This document shows, piece after piece, positions 58,359-64,000 of a DNA stretch of 64,000 nt. Every line of letters begins with the position of its first letter. Within the stretch, counting starts at the first letter, position 1. The DNA is from Lottia gigantea (taxonomy: Eukaryota; Mollusca; Gastropoda; Lottiidae), in the NCBI RefSeq assembly GCF_000327385.1, contig NW_008709027.1:1676632-1740631 (forward strand). Direction: 5' to 3'. Position numbers and translations under genes: made by a program. The notes under the pieces are model-generated. The model saw only the letters and a program-made list of their open reading frames with translations. It did no database searches and was not told the DNA's origin.

Positions 58359-61300
58359 GAGAGGGAACCTTTTACATTACCACACTAGCTTTGGTTCCCT
58401 GGCGTACATATGAAATACAACATGACATGTTGCTAATCTTAATTGCAATAAGAGGCTTTAAGTTAACGGTTTATGTAAATGTGGGTTTATATTTATAGAT
58501 AAGGACATTGCTGATTGACTTAAAGTTCGACTACAGTTTGACAGAGAAATCTCTTTAAAGCTCTTCAAATTTTAAGCCGTTCAAATCATGACAATTTAAG
58601 GCTCTCAGATTAGAACTTCATATAGGCAAGAGGTAACATAAAATATACATAAGTGGCTTTTGAAATCGTTAAAATTTATGACATATTGACTAATTGTTAG
58701 GATGTATTCTCTTCGTTGTTACATACAATTGACAGGCAATTGTAACAAATCAACATTTCTTTTGACCCAATGTCAACATGTTGCAATCATCTGAAAGATC
58801 ATTTACATTCATTTCCATTGGGATTAACATGACTTTTCTAATCTTATTGAGATTTAAAAATGTCATTATTTACGATAACAAATGTATAAACGCACCATTA
58901 TCACTGTATGACTGAAAAACTGACTACCATAGGTTATATCTTTTCGCTCCTGAATCTTTTGGGGTTTTATTTATCAACTTCAATTACAAACAACAATGTA
59001 CCTAATATAACGAACCAGTTGAGGTGTTTGTGATCATCCACGAATCGTTTTTAAAATGTACATAAAGATGCTACTTTATATTGAGGTAAAAGAAAGGACA
59101 ACGGAACGTGAAAAATCCAAACCTACTGTCTACTTACCACTACACAGAAACATGACTACTCATGTGCGTGGTATAACCAAACATTGACAAATAACATTGA
59201 CAATATAATATGTATTGAAGTGATCACCTCTGTAGCAAAGAAAGTGTTTGCGACAACAATGAATGTAAATTCCATTCATTTTAAATGTAACAATAGACTA
59301 ATCCCATTATCATTGTGGGTTTTGTTAAAAGGCTTCCATGATACCTGTATATATATATAACGAACATTATGCGCTAACAATTGTACGTCAAGATATAATA
59401 CAGTTTACAGATAGTATTGAGGTAATGCTGGTGTCAAAGAGTATGAACTATTAATAACTGAGCGATCTTTCCGGGCAACAATGACTTTACATTATACCTT
59501 TGTTAAATATATACAGTTGACTATGCACAACTAGAAATTTTGTGAAATTGGATTAGTATTTCGAATTGGCTATATATTTGAAAGGTAAGCATTTCTACTT
59601 CATTCTATGTTTTCTACTGTCAATGAACAGGAATAACACGGTAACTTACAAACACAGACTTACTTACAATTCGTCCTATATTTATCTATTTAACATTTCG
59701 GTATAAAAAATATGAACGAGGACAACAATGACTCTATTTTCATCAATGAATTGTTATTAATAAAAATTTGCATGAGAATAAAACAATAAAACCGAAATCT
59801 TAATTTATTCAATTAATATGTATTTTTAATTAATATGTATCATAATTAATAAAGATATAAAAAATTGCTCATTTATTTTCGCACTTTATCTGATTGATTG
59901 AGTTGATTTGTAAATGGAAATTGATCAGTGAGTAGAATGATAATCAATAGGAATGAGAGAGTGTGAATACCAGGAGAAAAAACAAACTCAAACGATACGA
60001 CTGTTTTATTAGGTTAGATGTACTTAATGAATAGTTAACTCAATTACTCCCCAAACTTACCTTTCTTCTAGTTTACTTCAAATAACACGAATCTTGAGAC
60101 AAATAAGTGTTAGTGAAAGACGAAATTGTCATGTCTAGAGAACATACAAGAGTAACTTCCCTTTAGTAGATTTGAATTGAGTTTTTATGGACCACATATT
60201 AATTTATTTCAGTAATGAAGATGTACATAATTAATGACTTTATCTGCATGTTTTGCAAATAAAATTAAATGATAAAGAGAATTAAAATCCGAATTATATG
60301 ACATGCGTTTAGGTGTAGTTGCTATCAAGACAATTGGTGACAGAACAGTTGAAAGGAATTCTTCCTTTTAGAATGAACATAAAATGTGTCAAACATGTTC
60401 AACAAGCGTATATGGATATATGTGTATTCATGTATCGACTTACCCGGTGTCTTAACTGAACAACAGAATCCCTCAAAGTAACAATGAATTCATTAAACTT
60501 TTTGGATTATTGAGATTCTGTTTTTTTCTATATTTATGACACCGTGTAAGTCCACTGATGAACAAAGACTCAGTTTGGCCAAGTGTAAAAATGTGATTTT
60601 TTGATCATCCTGAGCGGCAGTATTCCTTTAATAGCCTACACACAGATTTTTTATGTAGCTTTGAACTGTCTCGTTGTAAAGGCATCACAAAGGTGGTAAT
60701 GTTGTTATGCAGGCAAAGGGAAGCGAGAAAGATTTATCAGTTGAATGAATCAAAATAGTTTGAAGACAAATTATCAAAAGCTAAAATATTAGAAGCAATT
60801 GAATACAGTATTAGTCGTATATTGACGACGTTATTCATTTTATCATGTTTCAGAGTTGACTTTAATTTTTTGTTGAGTTGAACACATATCTACATTAAAT
60901 GTGTTTCATTCTGTAGAGACAAGTCTGTGCAAGAAACAATGGGTTTGAATTATATTAGTATATAAGGTCCTGTTAAGATACTGAATATTAGTCTTATAAG
61001 TCTTAAAGGTTTCAACGCCTACTGCAGTCATTTTTTTTGGCTTTTTTCCTGGTACATTTTTTAGAATCACCGTACCCAATAAGCTAAACTTTTCTCCAAA
61101 GGAGGTATGATCAGATCTTCATTGTTTGTCGCGGTGTTTTTAGATGTATGGATAATAATTGCATCATAGTCAGAACTTACCAAAAAGTATCATGGTACAA
61201 ACATTGTTTGCTTTTAGAATTGATCTTACTCTTGGACCTTGAATCTGTTGCTGTCATTGGCAGGGTATGACAGGCTCATTCTTCTGGACACACAACGACT

Positions 61301-64000
61301 TGTTTTGTCAGCTCGCCATCCTTCGTAGATAGTCTGCATAGCTTTTTTTTCGGTACATTTAGTTACTGCCTTAGAAACTCGTGTATTCAGAAACTAAGTA
61401 GAAACATTCGTTTTATGGTTCCACAGTAGTACCACCATTTCTATTAGTATTTATTAGTAGTGATTAATTTCACCTGATAATTTGACATAAAATATAGCAG
61501 GTGAACTAAACTACCAGTTAAAATATTGGTCAACTTGTCTTGTTTGAGACTAATGGCCTGCTATTCTAAACTAGATTATATTAGAAGTAATAATGCGGTG
61601 TAATTAATTATTATTTTAGACATATTTAGGTTATTTCTATTGACTTATTACTTCATCTAATCATACTCTTCTCTTTATCTTGTAAATCATTACTACTCAC
61701 GAATCCCCACCTTTATTCTGGTCTGTGTTCTTACTGATCCACATCTTAAACAAAACATCTCTCCACAACGGGCTTATTTTACAGGAAATTGGATGGGGTA
61801 ACTGTAAAATAGGCCCGTGTTATTAAGTGTTACAATGATAACCTATACTATTCAGGAGGTTTAATACAGATATTTTTTTTTCTTTTAACTTAACACACAT
61901 GGATCGAGTAACAGTTTCTGTTCCGGATAAGAATTAAAAACCAATGAAAAGTCAACGTTGTTTTTTGTGTGCCTAAACCTTTCATACATTGAAAACAGCC
62001 AAATATTGATCACGATAGTTGATGCACTACCTATGCTTTTTAGCAATATCTGGCAACGTCATTCCTTAACTGATATCATCGGATCTAATACTTTACTCTG
62101 ATACACTGAACTAGCTGTTTTGAAGAAAAGAGTCTTTAAATGACATTTAACCATTATGTGTACTAGCTATATATAAACACAGCTTAGGGACAACAATCAC
62201 TGGTTTAAGTTTTATGTAACGTTTTAAAAAAAATTTCCTCTTTTCTAATTTCACCATTCTTAGCCTTTATCCAATTTTAAATACATATTAGAAATTGATA
62301 CCAATGCTTGTGACAATATCAGCCTGTGCTGAAGCTTATACTGTTACTTAAAGATATCGTATAATATTTTATTCCATAACCTGATTTTTCTAGTATGGTG
62401 CTGGAAAATCACATCAAGTCTAAAACAATTTCGTTTTATCTTGCCACTCTGATTTGGTTTGTGAAACAAGACATAAAACAGAAGGGAATTAATGACATTG
62501 TATTTTTATTTGTATTGGAGAGTAATATATAGACACAGTGCACATTGAAAATTGATTTGGGATATAGTTATCTCTAGTAAATAGTGAAAGTCTTGACTTG
62601 ATTTTATTCAATTGTCTGTCTCCAGTCCCTTGATACTTCCAACAATTCCGTTTGTAATGATACCAACCGTTTCTTCTCTTCATGTTTCATAACTTCCTTT
62701 CAGCCAACATCATATTGCCATCAGTATTATTAATAATATATTTTATGAATTATGATATGAGGTTTTGTAACCGCCATCAACACCTCAGACTGACTTTTCA
62801 GTATTGGTTACAATTGCTTGCTTGATACAAGGGTTAATATTGCATAACGTAAATGGCGAAGGGAATCATAGCATGATCGAACATAGGACTAATTGCCAAA
62901 AAAGTGGTCTTACTAACCAAAGTCAATGTGTAATTTATTAAACATTCGAGGGCTCTTTATTTACGATCTAACTTCCTGTAAAAGTCGTCATGACTTTTTC
63001 AAACTACATTTCAATGTTATAAATTTTAATATGTTGATGTTTTCAGGTGATAAATAGTGTGAAAGGCTAAAAGTAAGGTTATATTAGAGATGGAAGCAAA
63101 ATTAGTACTGAGTTATTCCTGTTTTAAATAAGTTAGCAGAAACGTGTAATGTTTCTTTCATATGTTACAACAATCCAAATATCATCAATGTGTGTGTCTT
63201 ACAAGTCAAGAATTTATCATTTTCCCTCAAAGTTGCGTCTCTTCCAACAAAATGGGTGTTATTTTGTGTTATGAGGTGTGTAAAAGGTTTTAACATAGAA
63301 AACACATTGTGTAAAGAGAATAGATAGTTATTGATATTTAATGTTTGTAACATCAAATTGCAAGCCATCAACTCCCCAACACAAACTGCCCATAAAATAT
63401 TTAAATAAAGCAAACAATAGTTATGGCTTGGTGATTTTTAATCTATTTTGTATTGTGTATTTATGGAACATTGTAAGGAAACTATACACTAGTAATTCTA
63501 TAGTCTAGATTGATATTGGATCAAAGGTGAATGTATGGCTACACTGCGATGATACATGGATATTTCATCAATAAACCTTGGTCGTTGGGTCAACTACATC
63601 ATCTCGATAGTGTAATAAATTTTACATGATTCATACTAACTCTAATACGACTGGACACAAATATGGTCCAATTCGGCAATGCCTTTAACCGTCCTGAAAC
63701 ATTTGTTGTGAACTAAATGATGATCGAGAAAGATTTTTATGGAGGTAGTAAAAACGGTTGTATTGCAGTTTTACTCAAATGTGTGCAAGATGATGCGATT
63801 AAATTGGGCCCGCTGATGAAGATTTATGAAACCCTATGAGCTCATGTAGACAAATGAAGCACCCTCGTGTGTTTAATGTGAGCTGATGCTTTGGCGCATT
63901 CACATTAGCAGATGAATTTTTGTTGTGCGTTTGCAGAACGGCGGATCTTGTTGATGTACTTAAATGGTACATTGGTCATGTACTTTGAAAAAATTTGGCG

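Larger units (their letters stand above)
50486..64000. other. downstream intergenic region, largely featureless
   Basis: AT-rich DNA of 13.5 kb with only a SINE fragment (51270-51400), a MITE (53905-54115), a weak SINE-like trace near 57005 and a possible terminal exon at 58246. A somewhat GC-richer patch lies at 55560-56150. No receptor-like exon continues here. Confidence 0.6.

Overview
The window is nuclear DNA from a eukaryote with intron-rich genes. It is AT-rich, carries many minisatellites and has tRNA-derived SINEs. The best-supported genes are two nicotinic acetylcholine receptor (nAChR) subunits whose pore entrance reads Pro-Ala-Lys (PAK), the signature of the putative anion-selective nAChR subunits described in molluscs. 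With the SINE type and repeat style this points to a mollusc, probably a gastropod; the species cannot be told from sequence alone.

Layout, left to right. (1) 1-3768: no gene recognised; it probably lies in intron 1 of the first receptor gene, whose signal-peptide exon I could not find and which is likely upstream of the window. (2) 3769-11296, plus strand: receptor gene A, exons 2 to 7, complete to the stop codon, with a poly(A) signal at 11553. A block of diverged repeats sits in its intron 3. (3) 11.6-34.5 kb: intergenic. It holds a 2.2-kb minisatellite of 46-bp units (15439-17676), a short coiled-coil-coding relic (18029-18386), a mariner transposase fossil (about 20187-20492), a diverged 1-kb tandem duplication (21.5-23.8 kb), a possible Ty1/copia fossil (29.0-29.3 kb), a full SINE (30.05 kb) and a 39-bp tandem array (31.3-31.95 kb). 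(4) 34596-49969, plus strand: receptor gene B, all seven coding exons, 496 residues, with a poly(A) signal at 50463. Its 9.3-kb intron 1 contains a hAT-like non-autonomous transposon, a second SINE, a 33-bp minisatellite and, on the opposite strand, pieces of a nested gene for a small secreted cysteine-containing protein (41203 down to about 37947). (5) 50.5-64 kb: mostly featureless AT-rich DNA with MITE and SINE remnants and one possible terminal exon at 58246.

The two receptor genes are tandem duplicates: same orientation, six intron positions and phases alike (1,0,2,1,1,0 in B; the last five seen in A), and exons 3, 4 and 5 of identical length (110, 455 and 87 bp). Both are alpha-type, with vicinal cysteines, and may co-assemble in a pentamer, though that is inference. 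Gene B is the odd one: its M2 pore helix carries Glu at 7', Lys at 16' and Lys at 20', and the second loop-C tyrosine is Phe.

The most unusual structure is in the nested minus-strand gene. A minisatellite starts exactly at the 5' splice site of its second exon, and each 33-bp unit carries a donor-like motif (seven exact CAGGTAAGT), so the intron opens with an array of decoy splice donors.
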